64,000 nt of DNA, taken from positions 21,858 through 85,857 of the forward strand of contig JAHILF010000041.1 in the NCBI GenBank assembly GCA_018897105.1, written 5' to 3'. The position numbers and the translations under genes are program-made. How positions within the stretch are numbered: the stretch's first letter is position 1; each line of letters begins with the position of its first letter. Shown one piece after another: positions 53,748-62,399 of the stretch. The stretch comes from Pseudomonadota bacterium (GTDB taxonomy: Bacteria > Desulfobacterota > Desulfobulbia > Desulfobulbales > SURF-16). The notes below the pieces were generated by a model. That model was not told the DNA's origin and searched no databases. It was given only the letters and a program-made list of their open reading frames with translations.

Positions 53748-54170
53748 ATGAACAAGTATCTTCAATCCACGGAAATAATCAACTGGCAGCACCCGGCGGT
53801 GCTGGCCAGGGCAAAAGAGCTTGCCGGGGGCAGAAAAGATCCGGCTGCGGTGGCGGCATCCTGTTTCAGCTGGGTGCGGGATGCCATCAGGCATATCGGT
53901 GACTATGACATTCGGGAAGTATCCTGTTCCGCTTCCGAGGTTCTGCTCTCAGGTTCGGGCATCTGCTATGCCAAAAGTCACCTGCTGGCCGCATTGCTGC
54001 GGGCCAACACCATTGCCGCCGGTTTCTGCTACCAGCGGTTGAGCCGTAATGATGACGGGGCTCCCTTTTGTCTGCATGGGCTTAATGCGGTTTATCTGCC
54101 TGCTTACGGCTGGTACCGGATTGATGCCCGGGGTCGGTCGGCCAAATCGGTGTCGGACCAAGCCAAATAG
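53748..54170 (+). CDS. Transglutaminase-like protein, C-terminally truncated copy
   Basis: A 140-residue transglutaminase-like (papain-fold) domain. The Cys lies in GICYAKSHLLAALLRA near residue 73, the His in FCLHGLNAVYL near residue 109, and the Asp in WYRIDARG near residue 126. All three catalytic residues are present. Compared with the copy at 58968, identity is high up to RIDARG. After that this copy diverges and stops 14 residues later, while the other continues for about 60. So this is the left half of a duplication broken by the insertion that follows. Activity may be lost since the closing part of the domain is missing. Confidence 0.8.
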   Translation: MNKYLQSTEIINWQHPAVLARAKELAGGRKDPAAVAASCFSWVRDAIRHIGDYDIREVSCSASEVLLSGSGICYAKSHLLAALLRANTIAAGFCYQRLSRNDDGAPFCLHGLNAVYLPAYGWYRIDARGRSAKSVSDQAK

Positions 54171-54262
54171 TTAATTTGATGTAGAAAAAATTTGAAAATT
54201 GGGCTATTTTTCTCCTTAAAGATTTCATTTCAAGGGTCAAAAGTTGCTTTTAAGAAAAAACG

Positions 54263-54311
54263 CTCCAACAATAACATTCTGCGGGACAAGCCGCTGATGT
54301 TCACGTTATTA
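54263..54311 (+). mobile_element. Possible short attC-like site 3
   Basis: The CCAACAATAAC sequence at the left and CACGTTATTA at the right surround a compact palindrome (CTGCGGGACAAGCCGCTGAT). The stem TGCGG/CCGCTGA and outer AAC/GTT boxes resemble small attC sites. It is shorter than usual (about 49 bases). It stands 21 bases ahead of the next gene, as in a cassette. Confidence 0.4.
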
Positions 54312-54331
54312 ATTGAAAATATTGATGAAAC

Positions 54332-54712
54332 ATGAGTGACATTGAATTTCATATATTATTCCGAAAACCTAAGTATCCTGTAATTATCATTTCTGCAGAC
54401 AAACTTTATGCTGCTTTCAATATAAAGCAGCTGGCAAAAAGCTGTGTCGACTCAATTTTAGTTGATGATAAAGAAAAAACCGTCAAAGTAATCGACTCTA
54501 CGGGAGAAGAATTTTGGTACTCACCCGAAAACTATGTATTGGCACCTGGCTTTTTCTGTAAAAAGTGGGCCAAAAAGCGAATAATTGACACATACAATGG
54601 AAGCTTTTATTGCGGAAAACAAGAGCAAATGTACTCTACAAAATCTTTATCTTCCAAGCGGTTAGATAGAATTATGCTGGATATATGTAATACTATAAAA
54701 AACATAAAATAA
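54332..54712 (+). CDS. Hypothetical protein, AT-rich cassette-like gene
   Basis: A 126-residue soluble protein starting MSDIEFHILFRKPKYPVI. Beta-rich first half (VIIISADKLYAAF, EKTVKVIDSTGEEFWYSP) and a helical end (SKRLDRIMLDICNTIKNIK). Composition is far more AT-rich than both neighbours, a sign of foreign origin. It sits between an attC-like site and a half attC, with little free space, as integron cassette genes do. No family is recognised. Confidence 0.6.
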   Translation: MSDIEFHILFRKPKYPVIIISADKLYAAFNIKQLAKSCVDSILVDDKEKTVKVIDSTGEEFWYSPENYVLAPGFFCKKWAKKRIIDTYNGSFYCGKQEQMYSTKSLSSKRLDRIMLDICNTIKNIK

Positions 54713-54716
54713 TTGT

Positions 54717-54764
54717 TCATAACAAGGTGTCCTGCTGAAGCCCCTTTTCATGCGCACAGGACGG
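54717..54764 (+). mobile_element. Half attC-like remnant
   Basis: TCATAAC (54717) is followed by a stem GTCCTG...CAGGAC with GGC after it, but the closing GTTRRRY box is replaced by AAAAAATCC. It begins 5 bases past the stop of the AT-rich gene. It could be an attC broken when the next DNA block was joined. Confidence 0.35.
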
Positions 54765-54937
54765 CAAAAAATCCTATTGACATCCTGAAAAGTTCCCATT
54801 ATTCATCAATATGATCTTATAGAACGTTATGGCTCATTATTCACACCAGATTCAGCCAGAATGCTGAAAAACGATATTTTAGCATCGTCCTGCACCCGGA
54901 GAACGGCGTCGTCGAAGCATCGACAAGGAGGTTATCC

Positions 54938-57900
54938 ATGCCCGCATCCACCTGGAACCAGTCCCGACTTACCGTATGGGCCGCCGCGACGGCCTTGCTT
55001 GTAACCCTGGCCGGGCCTTCTCTTGCTCTCGCAGCACTCACCTTTCTCCACTTCGACGAACTCTCTGACGGGACGCGGATTTACGAGCAGTACGCCGCCC
55101 AGGGCGTCCACTTCCTGGACGACTATGCGCCCGGCGGGTTCTACCGCACAAAGCCGACCGCTCGGAGCGACCCTCATGCCCGCTCGCAACCCAACGTGGT
55201 GGTGAATGAGTCTTACGACCCCGAGATCTTTTCAAGCGCCAATGTGCCGATGGTGATCTGGTTCGCCCAGCCCACCACCGGGGTGGGGATGTGGCTGGGG
55301 ACCCGGGCGGTGGACGGGTGCCCGGGTACGGCCACTGCCAATGTCTCGATCTACGATTGCAACGGCAGCCTGCTTAACGAGAAGACAGCTGCCGTGAGCA
55401 CGCTCTTCAATACACCCATCGAGGTGCTCGATCCCCTGGGACAGCACCGCGTCGAGCGGGTGGTGATCGACTACGGCGCCTCGGTGTGCCCGGAGGCCAT
55501 CGACGAGCTTGGGTTTGACCCGGGAATCGGCACTTGCTGGGACACCGCGGCGCCGGTGGTTGCCATCACATCGCACCCCAAGAGTTCCATAGTATCGTCC
55601 TCGGAGCAGAAGATCGCCGGCACCGTGGTCGAGTCGGGCATCCTCGCTTCGGTCAAGGTCAACGGCGTGCCGGCGCCCTTCTATTTGAGCTACGGAGTCT
55701 ATCACTTCTCCCTGGACCTCAACCTCGCCGAGGGGAGCAACACCGTGACCGTGCTTGCCCAGGACCTGGCCGGGAACAAGGGCAGCGCCCAGGTGACGAT
55801 TACAGTCGGCACGCCCGTTTCGGTGAGCCTGGGCCAGTTTCACCTGACCCAGCGTGGGGTGATGCAGAACACCTCCTGCGACACGGATGGCCCGTTCGTA
55901 GCGGGAAAGAACACTCTCGTCCGTGTCTTCCCCATGGCCAAGACCGCCTCAGGCCAGGACACCTATCTCACCGACGTGGAACTTCGGCTCTACCGAAAGA
56001 CCGGCAGTACCGACACCCTGGTTGATTCATTCTGGGGCTGGAGCTACTCGCCGTACCTCAGCGGGTTTACCTCGCCCAGCGACATGACCGGGGTCCACTT
56101 CTGGATTCCAGGGGGTAAGGTTGATCCTGCGGGCGAGTACACCTTTGTATTCCAGGGCTACGTTGGCTTGACCCCGGTTGGCGCGCCCATGACCGATACA
56201 TGCGGGGGCGGCTACTTCGAGTTCGAGGAGACGAATCCGATCCGGCTCTTTATCCTGCCCGTGGAGGCCGGCATGTACTCAAGCAAGCTGGCGGGCACCG
56301 ACCACCAGAAAAACGCCCTGGCCCAGCTCGCGTCGGTCGTGCGCACCTACCCGATCCGGGACGGTGCCAGCGACTGGAACCAGACGGTGGGACTGCATTA
56401 CACCGAAAGCAGTCCGCTTCAGCTCTGCGACGGCTCGTCGGGGATGAACCAGACTTTTGGTTGGTTCTGCAAGGGCACGGGATGGGAGTGGACCTTCATC
56501 GACAAGGCGGCCGAAGGGGTGCTCCGCCGCGCCGATGCAAGCACGGTGCTCGCCCCGGCGTCGGTCCTCATCTGCAACGACGTAGATGACCACAAGCTCG
56601 GGGGGCGGGTGCAGAGCGCCAACACCTTCACCTGGACCTTCAACCCCGCCCTTGGTGTTTACAAGGCTGGCGCCCACCCGGGCTGGCAGGGCGCCAAGTT
56701 CGCGGTGCCCCTGGATCAGGATCATGACGGCGACGTGGATGCTGCGGATATGATGTACTACGTGGAGCAGGTGTTCGACATCGACGACGGCATCGAACCC
56801 GGATGGACAACGGATCTCTCCCGCTATGACCACGGCGAGACCTTCCGTTTCTTTGCGGACCAGGACGGCGATAACTGCAACGATACCAATACCGACCCCC
56901 AGGCGCTGATCCGCAATCTGGCCGTGAACGAGGGCCCGCTCCTCGCCGGCGTTCCCTCCCTTAAGATGCGGGACGAGCACAACAAGCTCGCCCTGGGCAC
57001 CAGCTGGGATGCTGACTACGCCTCCCTCTGGTTCCCGGACGCCTTCATCGCCGACGATCCCTTCGGCGCCATGGGACCGGGTCAGGGCCGTAGTCCGGGC
57101 TATGATACCTGGATCCAGGTGATGAACCTCTCTGAACTCGCCCACGAGCTGGGCCACAACATCGGCGGGCTGGGAGACCTTTACTACGATAAAGTGCCCG
57201 ACGACCTGCAGACCAAGGAGGGGGCCTGGGCCACCTACTCGGACTACACCGCCGTGCCGCCTAACCAGATGATAGCCATCATGGGGGGTTGCGTTAAGCC
57301 TGACCGGGTGGCTTTTCATAAGGCAGACTACCAGACTATTTTTGACAAGCTCAAGGTCTCGGCGGTGAGCGCTGCGGCCGAGGACGAAGAGCCGACCGGG
57401 AGTGAGGAACAGTTCGTCTGCAGCGGGGCCATGGGCCTGGACGGACTCCCGGTTGACGTGGCAACCAGCGTGGGAACCGGACTCAGCCCCGATCCAGCGC
57501 CCAGCGAGAGCCTCTATGCCCTGGTGTTCGGCAGTGGCCACACCGACCTGCTTATAAATCTGTTCGCGCTTCTCCCCGATCTGTCGCCCCCCGAGGAGAT
57601 CGGCCCGGTGCCCACGGACGCGAGGAGCTTCCATGTCATCGCGCCCTTGCCCACGGGTACCGACTGGGTTGAGATCAGAAGGGACGGTGCACCCGTCTGG
57701 CATTTCGATCGGTCGCGGAGCGTTCCTGAGATCCAGCTCCTCACCCCCCGGGAAGGGGACAGTTTGACCGGAGACGGGGAGGTCCCAATCGCCTGGTTGT
57801 CCACAGATCCTGACGGCGATCGGCTCTCTCACTCCGTATATTACTCCCCTGATGGCGGCGAGCACTGGCGTGCCGTGGCCGAGGGAGTGACCGGCACCGA

Positions 57901-58699
57901 GATACTGTGGAGGCTCGGCGAAGAGCCTGGTACCGCCGAGACCGGCGGCCTTGTCCGGGTCGTAGCCTCCGATGGATTCAACTCGGCCCAGGACGAGAGC
58001 GGCCCTTTCCAGGTCGAGAACAAGCCTCCCATTGCCGTGATCCTTTCCCCGAAATTCGATGAGCAGATCCTCCAGTGTAAGCCCATACGTCTGCGAGGTA
58101 TGGCAATGGATCCCGAGAAAGCCATCGAGGGGATCACCTGGATCCTGGACGGGACGCCCGCGGGTGGTGGAGAATCTGCCGACTTGGGCAGCCTGGCACC
58201 GGGTCCCCACAACATTGCCTTTCGGGTGGTGGACCAGAACGGCCTGGTAGCAATCGACGAAACAGCAGTCAACGTGCTCGCCGACTCTGATTGCGACGGC
58301 GTGTCCGACGACCTCGAGGAAGACTGCGGCACTGACCCGGGCAACGTTCAGGACGCTCTCTGGGACCTCGACGAGGACGGCCTGCCTGCCTTTGAAGAGG
58401 CCTGGTACGGCACTCGACCCGACAACCCTGACACTGACGGCGACGGTTTTGACGACGGAACAGAGGTTCGCACCGGCAGCGACCCCACCAACCCTGAGAG
58501 CACCCCGCCTGACCCGTGTGCCGGCGATCTGGACGGCGACGGTGATGTGGACGCCGCAGACCTGCGGCTCCTTGCTGAGGGTTTCGGGTACAGCGATTGC
58601 CCGATGTCGTGTGTGGGGGATCTGGATGGTGACAGGGATGTGGATGGTATGGATCTATGGCTTTTCACAGGAGAGATGAGCCGGCCGGAGTGCGAGTGA
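54938..58699 (+). CDS. Large secreted metalloprotease-like protein with dockerin-like repeats
   Basis: A 1253-residue protein with a signal peptide ([20 protein letters not shown], cut near ALA). A lectin-like beta domain at residues 35-190 is followed by an Ig-like repeat ([20 protein letters not shown]). The catalytic motif is [12 protein letters not shown] at 736-747: an HExxHxxGxxD form with Asp as the likely third zinc ligand. A possible Met-turn (IAIMGG) is near 782. Further Ig/Fn-like domains (950-1100) lead to calcium-binding repeats ([10 protein letters not shown] near 1116) and two dockerin-type loops ([13 protein letters not shown] near 1196, [13 protein letters not shown] near 1225). 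Another such loop ([13 protein letters not shown]) is near 592. GC is far above the rest of the window, so it was probably acquired. The protein should be exported and cell-surface or scaffold bound. Confidence 0.8.
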   Translation: MPASTWNQSRLTVWAAATALLVTLAGPSLALAALTFLHFDELSDGTRIYEQYAAQGVHFLDDYAPGGFYRTKPTARSDPHARSQPNVVVNESYDPEIFSSANVPMVIWFAQPTTGVGMWLGTRAVDGCPGTATANVSIYDCNGSLLNEKTAAVSTLFNTPIEVLDPLGQHRVERVVIDYGASVCPEAIDELGFDPGIGTCWDTAAPVVAITSHPKSSIVSSSEQKIAGTVVESGILASVKVNGVPAPFYLSYGVYHFSLDLNLAEGSNTVTVLAQDLAGNKGSAQVTITVGTPVSVSLGQFHLTQRGVMQNTSCDTDGPFVAGKNTLVRVFPMAKTASGQDTYLTDVELRLYRKTGSTDTLVDSFWGWSYSPYLSGFTSPSDMTGVHFWIPGGKVDPAGEYTFVFQGYVGLTPVGAPMTDTCGGGYFEFEETNPIRLFILPVEAGMYSSKLAGTDHQKNALAQLASVVRTYPIRDGASDWNQTVGLHYTESSPLQLCDGSSGMNQTFGWFCKGTGWEWTFIDKAAEGVLRRADASTVLAPASVLICNDVDDHKLGGRVQSANTFTWTFNPALGVYKAGAHPGWQGAKFAVPLDQDHDGDVDAADMMYYVEQVFDIDDGIEPGWTTDLSRYDHGETFRFFADQDGDNCNDTNTDPQALIRNLAVNEGPLLAGVPSLKMRDEHNKLALGTSWDADYASLWFPDAFIADDPFGAMGPGQGRSPGYDTWIQVMNLSELAHELGHNIGGLGDLYYDKVPDDLQTKEGAWATYSDYTAVPPNQMIAIMGGCVKPDRVAFHKADYQTIFDKLKVSAVSAAAEDEEPTGSEEQFVCSGAMGLDGLPVDVATSVGTGLSPDPAPSESLYALVFGSGHTDLLINLFALLPDLSPPEEIGPVPTDARSFHVIAPLPTGTDWVEIRRDGAPVWHFDRSRSVPEIQLLTPREGDSLTGDGEVPIAWLSTDPDGDRLSHSVYYSPDGGEHWRAVAEGVTGTEILWRLGEEPGTAETGGLVRVVASDGFNSAQDESGPFQVENKPPIAVILSPKFDEQILQCKPIRLRGMAMDPEKAIEGITWILDGTPAGGGESADLGSLAPGPHNIAFRVVDQNGLVAIDETAVNVLADSDCDGVSDDLEEDCGTDPGNVQDALWDLDEDGLPAFEEAWYGTRPDNPDTDGDGFDDGTEVRTGSDPTNPESTPPDPCAGDLDGDGDVDAADLRLLAEGFGYSDCPMSCVGDLDGDRDVDGMDLWLFTGEMSRPECE

Positions 58700-58967
58700 G
58701 AAGGGTGCCCGTAATCCTGCCGGTTGGCTCACGGCCTGGGGGGGCGGCATTGCTGTCCCCGCAGTGCTGGTCGGGGTTTATATCACACAGTCGTGTAACC
58801 ATGGTCCATTGGGAACACGGCCCCCAGCAAAGCAACGGGAAGAGGAGAGGAATTTTCTCGCCAGTGAATTTCCAAAATGTTATGAATCCGCATACAGAAA
58901 CACCCGCCTTTCATGGTTTCTGATCTGAATATAATTAAAATCGAACTCATCAATATTTTACAGGCTA

Positions 58968-59546
58968 ATGGACAATTATCTCCAATCCACGCCAATTATC
59001 AACTGGCAGCACTCGGTGGTGCTGGCCAAGGCAAGAGAACTTGCCGCAGGTGGAACCGATCCGACCGCAGTGGCCCAATCCTGTTTCACTTGGGTGCGGG
59101 ACGCCATCAAACACATTGATGATTATAACATCCAGGAAATATCCTGTTCCGCTTCCGAGGTTTTGCTCTCAGGTGCGGGGATATGCTATGCCAAAAGTCA
59201 TTTGTTGGCCGCCTTGCTGCGGGCCAACTCAATCCCCGCCGGGTTCTGTTATCAGCGGTTGAGCCGCGATGATGACGGGGCTTCCTTTTGTCTTCATGGC
59301 CTTAATGCGGTTTATCTTCCTGATTACGGCTGGTACAGGATTGATGCCCGGGGTAACAAGGCTGGGGTGAACGCCCAGTTTGCGCCTCCATCAGAACAGC
59401 TGGCTTTCTCCATCCGCCTGGCCGGTGAAGCGGATTTGCCGGAGATATGGCCGAGCCCCCTGCCTGTTGTCATTGAGGCCCTGGGGCGGTATACAAGGAA
59501 AAATGAATTGTGGGATAATCTGCCGGATGTGCAATATTCCGGGTAA
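58968..59546 (+). CDS. Transglutaminase-like protein, full-length copy
   Basis: A 192-residue papain-fold protein with Cys in GICYAKSHLLAALLRA, His in FCLHGLNAVYL and Asp in WYRIDARGNKAG. It continues past the point where the 53748 copy ends, with AQFAPPSEQLAFSIRLAGE, EIWPSPLPVVIEALGRY and LPDVQYSG. Such small proteins may be peptidases or cross-linking enzymes; the substrate is not known. The two copies flank a foreign block of 4.8 kb. The codon use of this copy fits the host, so it is likely the original or a gene-conversion partner. Confidence 0.88.
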   Translation: MDNYLQSTPIINWQHSVVLAKARELAAGGTDPTAVAQSCFTWVRDAIKHIDDYNIQEISCSASEVLLSGAGICYAKSHLLAALLRANSIPAGFCYQRLSRDDDGASFCLHGLNAVYLPDYGWYRIDARGNKAGVNAQFAPPSEQLAFSIRLAGEADLPEIWPSPLPVVIEALGRYTRKNELWDNLPDVQYSG

Positions 59547-59572
59547 AACTGCTCAGGAATTTGTCTGTCAGG

Positions 59573-59645
59573 GTAGGAGCGGGCCATGCCCGCGATAACA
59601 GTGTCTTCTTGATGCCATAAGGTCGCGGGCATGGCCTGCTCCTAC
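59573..59645. repeat. GTAG-type REP-like inverted pair, copy 2
   Basis: The 73-base unit GTAGGAGCGGGCCATGCCCG ... CGCGGGCATGGCCTGCTCCTAC equals the unit at 49407 except for a few bases and its centre. It follows the transglutaminase-like gene by 26 bases. Confidence 0.85.
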
Positions 59646-59697
59646 CCCCAGGATAACAGGCAAAACTCCTATCGCTCAGCTTGAATTACGTGAAAGA

Positions 59698-60198
59698 ATG
59701 CTTGAAAAAAAGAAAATATTGATTATCGGCGGCAGTTCCGGGATCGGGCTTGCCGTGGCAAAGCAGGCCCGGCGGCATGGGGGGCAGGTGGTGATCGCCT
59801 CCAGGCAGGCGGTCGCTCAAAAGGCAATGTTGGTCGATGTTCTGCAAGGCGAATGCGAGGCCCATTCCTTTATCGACAGATCAGGCAGCATTGTTCTCAC
59901 CAGCGGTATTGCTGGTGAGAGGATATACAAAGGGGCGTCGACCATGGCCATTATCAACAGCGCCACGGAAACCCTGTGCCGCGCCCTGGCGGTCGAGCTG
60001 GCCCCGTTGCGGGTGAATACGGTAAGCCCCGGATTTGTGGCACCCAAATCCCGGGAAATTCAGGACTATGCCGGGCAGTTCCCCTTGCCAAGGCTTGCCT
60101 CCACCGATGACGCGGCCATGGCCTACATCAGTCTGATGACAAACCCGTATGTGACGGGTACGGTTCTGGTGGTTGACGGTGGGGCGAGGTTGATTTGA
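59698..60198 (+). CDS. Short-chain dehydrogenase/reductase, internally shortened
   Basis: A 166-residue SDR. The NAD(P) motif IIGGSSGIGLAVA is intact near residue 8, and the second half reads SGSIVLTSGIAG, ETLCRALAVELAPLRVNTVS and TGTVLVVDGGARLI, typical of the end of the fold. Between residues 36 and 60 about 75 residues normally found (strands 2-4 with DVTD and NNAG) are missing. The usual YxxxK pair is also absent (MAIINSATE instead), as in some atypical SDRs. The frame is intact, so it may make a short protein, but normal catalysis is doubtful. Confidence 0.75.
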   Translation: MLEKKKILIIGGSSGIGLAVAKQARRHGGQVVIASRQAVAQKAMLVDVLQGECEAHSFIDRSGSIVLTSGIAGERIYKGASTMAIINSATETLCRALAVELAPLRVNTVSPGFVAPKSREIQDYAGQFPLPRLASTDDAAMAYISLMTNPYVTGTVLVVDGGARLI

Positions 60199-60255
60199 AG
60201 TATCCGCAGCGCGTAAATTTTCAATGGGTGACACCACCAAAAATAAGGAAAGGAC

Positions 60256-60804
60256 ATGAACACTTGTCTGATCGTGATCGATCTGCAGAATGATTATTTT
60301 CCCGGCGGCAACATGGAGCTTGTCGGCATCGAAGCAGCGGCCGCCAATGCCCGTCTTCTCCTGGACAGACAGCGAGAGACGGGTTCAGCCGTCATTCATA
60401 TTCAACACATTGCCGCACGTCCCGGGGCCACCTTTTTTCTGCCGGAAACCACTGGGGCAGCGATCAATGAACAGGTCGCCCCCCGAGAAAACGAAATCGT
60501 GGTGCAGAAAAACTATCCCAACAGCTTCCGCGACACCTCGCTGCTGGAAATTCTCCAGCAGGGGAAAGTCGATAATCTTCTTATCTGCGGGGCAATGAGC
60601 CATATGTGTATTGACGCCAGCGTTCGGGCAGCATTTGATTTCGGTTTCACATGCCTTGTGGCCGAAGATGCCTGTGCCGCCAGAGACCTGGAGTTCAAGG
60701 GCAGAACCATCAATGCAGCGGATGTTCATGCGTCCTTTATGGCAGCCTTAGCCGTTCCGTACGCCAGGGTGATTGCGACAAAGGAAGTTTTGGAAAATAT
60801 TTAA
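60256..60804 (+). CDS. Isochorismatase-family cysteine hydrolase
   Basis: A 182-residue hydrolase. The catalytic triad is Asp in VIDLQNDYF near residue 9, Lys in VVQKNYPNSF near residue 84 and Cys in GAMSHMCIDASVRAAFDFG near residue 118. A cis-peptide follows the family pattern before the Cys. Members split amides or enol ethers, for example nicotinamide or isochorismate; the true substrate is unknown. A strong AAGGAAAGG site precedes the ATG. Confidence 0.9.
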   Translation: MNTCLIVIDLQNDYFPGGNMELVGIEAAAANARLLLDRQRETGSAVIHIQHIAARPGATFFLPETTGAAINEQVAPRENEIVVQKNYPNSFRDTSLLEILQQGKVDNLLICGAMSHMCIDASVRAAFDFGFTCLVAEDACAARDLEFKGRTINAADVHASFMAALAVPYARVIATKEVLENI

Positions 60805-60895
60805 TAAAAAGTGGTGCTGTGGGTCCTGAGTGCTTTTTATCCCACCTGAGACATAAATAATACAATAACGCCAGTCTACACCCCTGGTTTTCGAT

Positions 60896-61357
60896 ATGAA
60901 TATGATAATAACAGAGGCGGGCATTGCCGATGCTGAGGACATACTGAATCTCCAGCGGACCGGCTACCAGAGTGAAGCGCATTTATATGATGATTTCAAC
61001 CTGCCGCCCCTCACGCAAACCCTTGCGGAGATGCGAGCAAGTTTTGCTGACCACACTTTTTTAAAGGCGGTCATTGATGAGCGAATTGTGGGAACAGTAC
61101 GGGCAAGAGTGGAGAAAGGGACCTGCCATATCGGCCGTCTCATCGTTCTGCCGCAATATCAGAGGCAGGGGATAGGCTCAGCGCTCATGGCAAGCATTGA
61201 AAAGCTATTTCCCCATGTTGAGCGGTTCGAGCTTTTTACGGGTGTGAAAAGCACCGGAAATCTTAGGCTCTATAAAAGACTCGGTTACGAGGAGACGAAA
61301 AGGGAGGCTGTTTCGGCGAAGGTTGTGTTGGTTTTTATGGAAAAATTAATGGCTTAG
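60896..61357 (+). CDS. GNAT-family N-acetyltransferase
   Basis: A 153-residue acetyltransferase: IGRLIVLPQYQRQGIGSALM contains the acetyl-CoA motif Q/RxxGxG/A near residue 87, and the closing SGNLRLYKRLGYEE-type segment (STGNLRLYKRLGY) is present. The substrate is unknown. It lies after the isochorismatase gene with a 90-base gap and before a repeat. Confidence 0.88.
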   Translation: MNMIITEAGIADAEDILNLQRTGYQSEAHLYDDFNLPPLTQTLAEMRASFADHTFLKAVIDERIVGTVRARVEKGTCHIGRLIVLPQYQRQGIGSALMASIEKLFPHVERFELFTGVKSTGNLRLYKRLGYEETKREAVSAKVVLVFMEKLMA

Positions 61358-61446
61358 TATTTATGCCCCTTGCGGGTGAAAAGTCCTTTGCCGAGAATTT
61401 TCGTGACGATAAAAGAGACTTATCATGCACCGTAGGGCTGTCGAGT
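61354..61446 (+). repeat. Composite dispersed repeat, copy 2
   Basis: TAGTATTTATGCCCCTTGCG opens in the same orientation as the 34743 copy. The inner part CCGAGAATTTTCGTGACGAT...GGGCTGTCGAG (61391-61446) matches the reverse complement of 34776-34830. The element overlaps the stop codon of the acetyltransferase gene. Confidence 0.75.
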
Positions 61447-61511
61447 GGGTTTTAGCGTAACGAGACCAGTCAAAAATTAAATAGCAGGCAGGCGCTGCAG
61501 AAGTAATCCTT

Positions 61512-61742
61512 CTATCCAATCTTTCCTATGGTAAAAATTGGTTTCTCCTGGGCTGGTAACGCCAGATCCCCATGTTTTTTAAAGAAATTCTGTTCCCATG
61601 TGACGACAGTCAGATTGCGGTAGTGACAGCAATGCCTTGATAAACAGGCATTTCCCCTGTCTGAAAACTGCGACTTGCAGCCTGAAATATTCATTCTGCA
61701 AGCAACGTCAGTCGCTGTTTCTTGAAGAAATTCCCTGTGCAA
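61512..61742 (-). CDS. Doubtful 76-aa protein, possible PIN-domain remnant
   Basis: The end HYRNLTVVTWEQNFFKKHGD resembles the closing strand and helix of PIN domains (LVTxDxxF), and ALPA follows. The first part is Cys-rich and does not look coding. It may be the decayed end of a VapC-like toxin or chance. Besides this and the composite repeat, the 61358-62004 gap holds no clear gene. Confidence 0.25.
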   Translation of the reverse strand: MHREFLQETATDVACRMNISGCKSQFSDRGNACLSRHCCHYRNLTVVTWEQNFFKKHGDLALPAQEKPIFTIGKIG

Positions 61743-62004
61743 AAAGAGAAAAATTGTTGTCCGAACATACCGAGAAGTGATTTTTTTTACTCGGATAGAT
61801 AATTCTGCCTCTCTGGATAAACAAAATTATTTCAGATAGTTGTGGGAAAAACAGAGGGGTGGGAGACCCCAGAGTGGTTAGCCTTTCGTAGGGTTTTTCA
61901 GAGCACCTGCAAAAAAATCAGTGCTGCCTGGTATGAGAATTGAAATGAATGCTTAAGAATATTCTAAAAATTTCTCTATTCATCTTATATTCCAGGGGGG
62001 CAGA

Positions 62005-62376
62005 ATGAAAAAGATCATTTTATCAACAGTATTTGGTGTATTACTCAGTGCCGGCAGTGTTATGGCCGCCGGTGTACCGGCCGGCGGTCATGATATGGGC
62101 GATTTGACATTCAGTGGCAATGAGTATGACGGAATAGCAATTGACCAGGGAGATTCCCTGGCCGCGGCAGGCAAGGGCAGAGGAGCTTGGGCAGATGATA
62201 TCTTCTTACCCCTCGGTTACTTACATAATGGCAAAGATCTCTCACAGTGGATGGAGCAGCATGCCCAACACCAGGCAGAGGCGCCAGCCGTACCTATTCC
62301 AGGTACAATTCTGCTGTTGGGCTCCGGTGTTGCCGGGCTGGTTTTTGCCCGACGCAGAAACATGAATAATGCCTGA
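62005..62376 (+). CDS. Small PEP-CTERM exported protein
   Basis: A 123-residue protein. A signal peptide (KKIILSTVFGVLLSAGSVMA) ends near residue 21. The C-terminus has the exosortase sorting signal: VPIPGTILLLGSGVAGLVFA followed by a basic RRRN tail, the VPxPG variant of PEP-CTERM. The 75-residue middle part is polar with no known domain. Exosortase/EpsH proteins would cut and anchor it in the outer envelope or matrix. No exosortase is in the window. A clear GGGGGG-type purine site lies ahead of the ATG. It is convergent with the PhoH gene. Confidence 0.85.
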   Translation: MKKIILSTVFGVLLSAGSVMAAGVPAGGHDMGDLTFSGNEYDGIAIDQGDSLAAAGKGRGAWADDIFLPLGYLHNGKDLSQWMEQHAQHQAEAPAVPIPGTILLLGSGVAGLVFARRRNMNNA

Positions 62377-62399
62377 TCGTCGCCGAAAACAAACGTCTT

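Noticed and set aside
56279..58210. A 643-codon open frame on the minus strand
   Set aside because: It is fully antisense to the high-GC protease gene. High GC makes stop codons rare on the other strand. The protein has no domain and reads as low-complexity.
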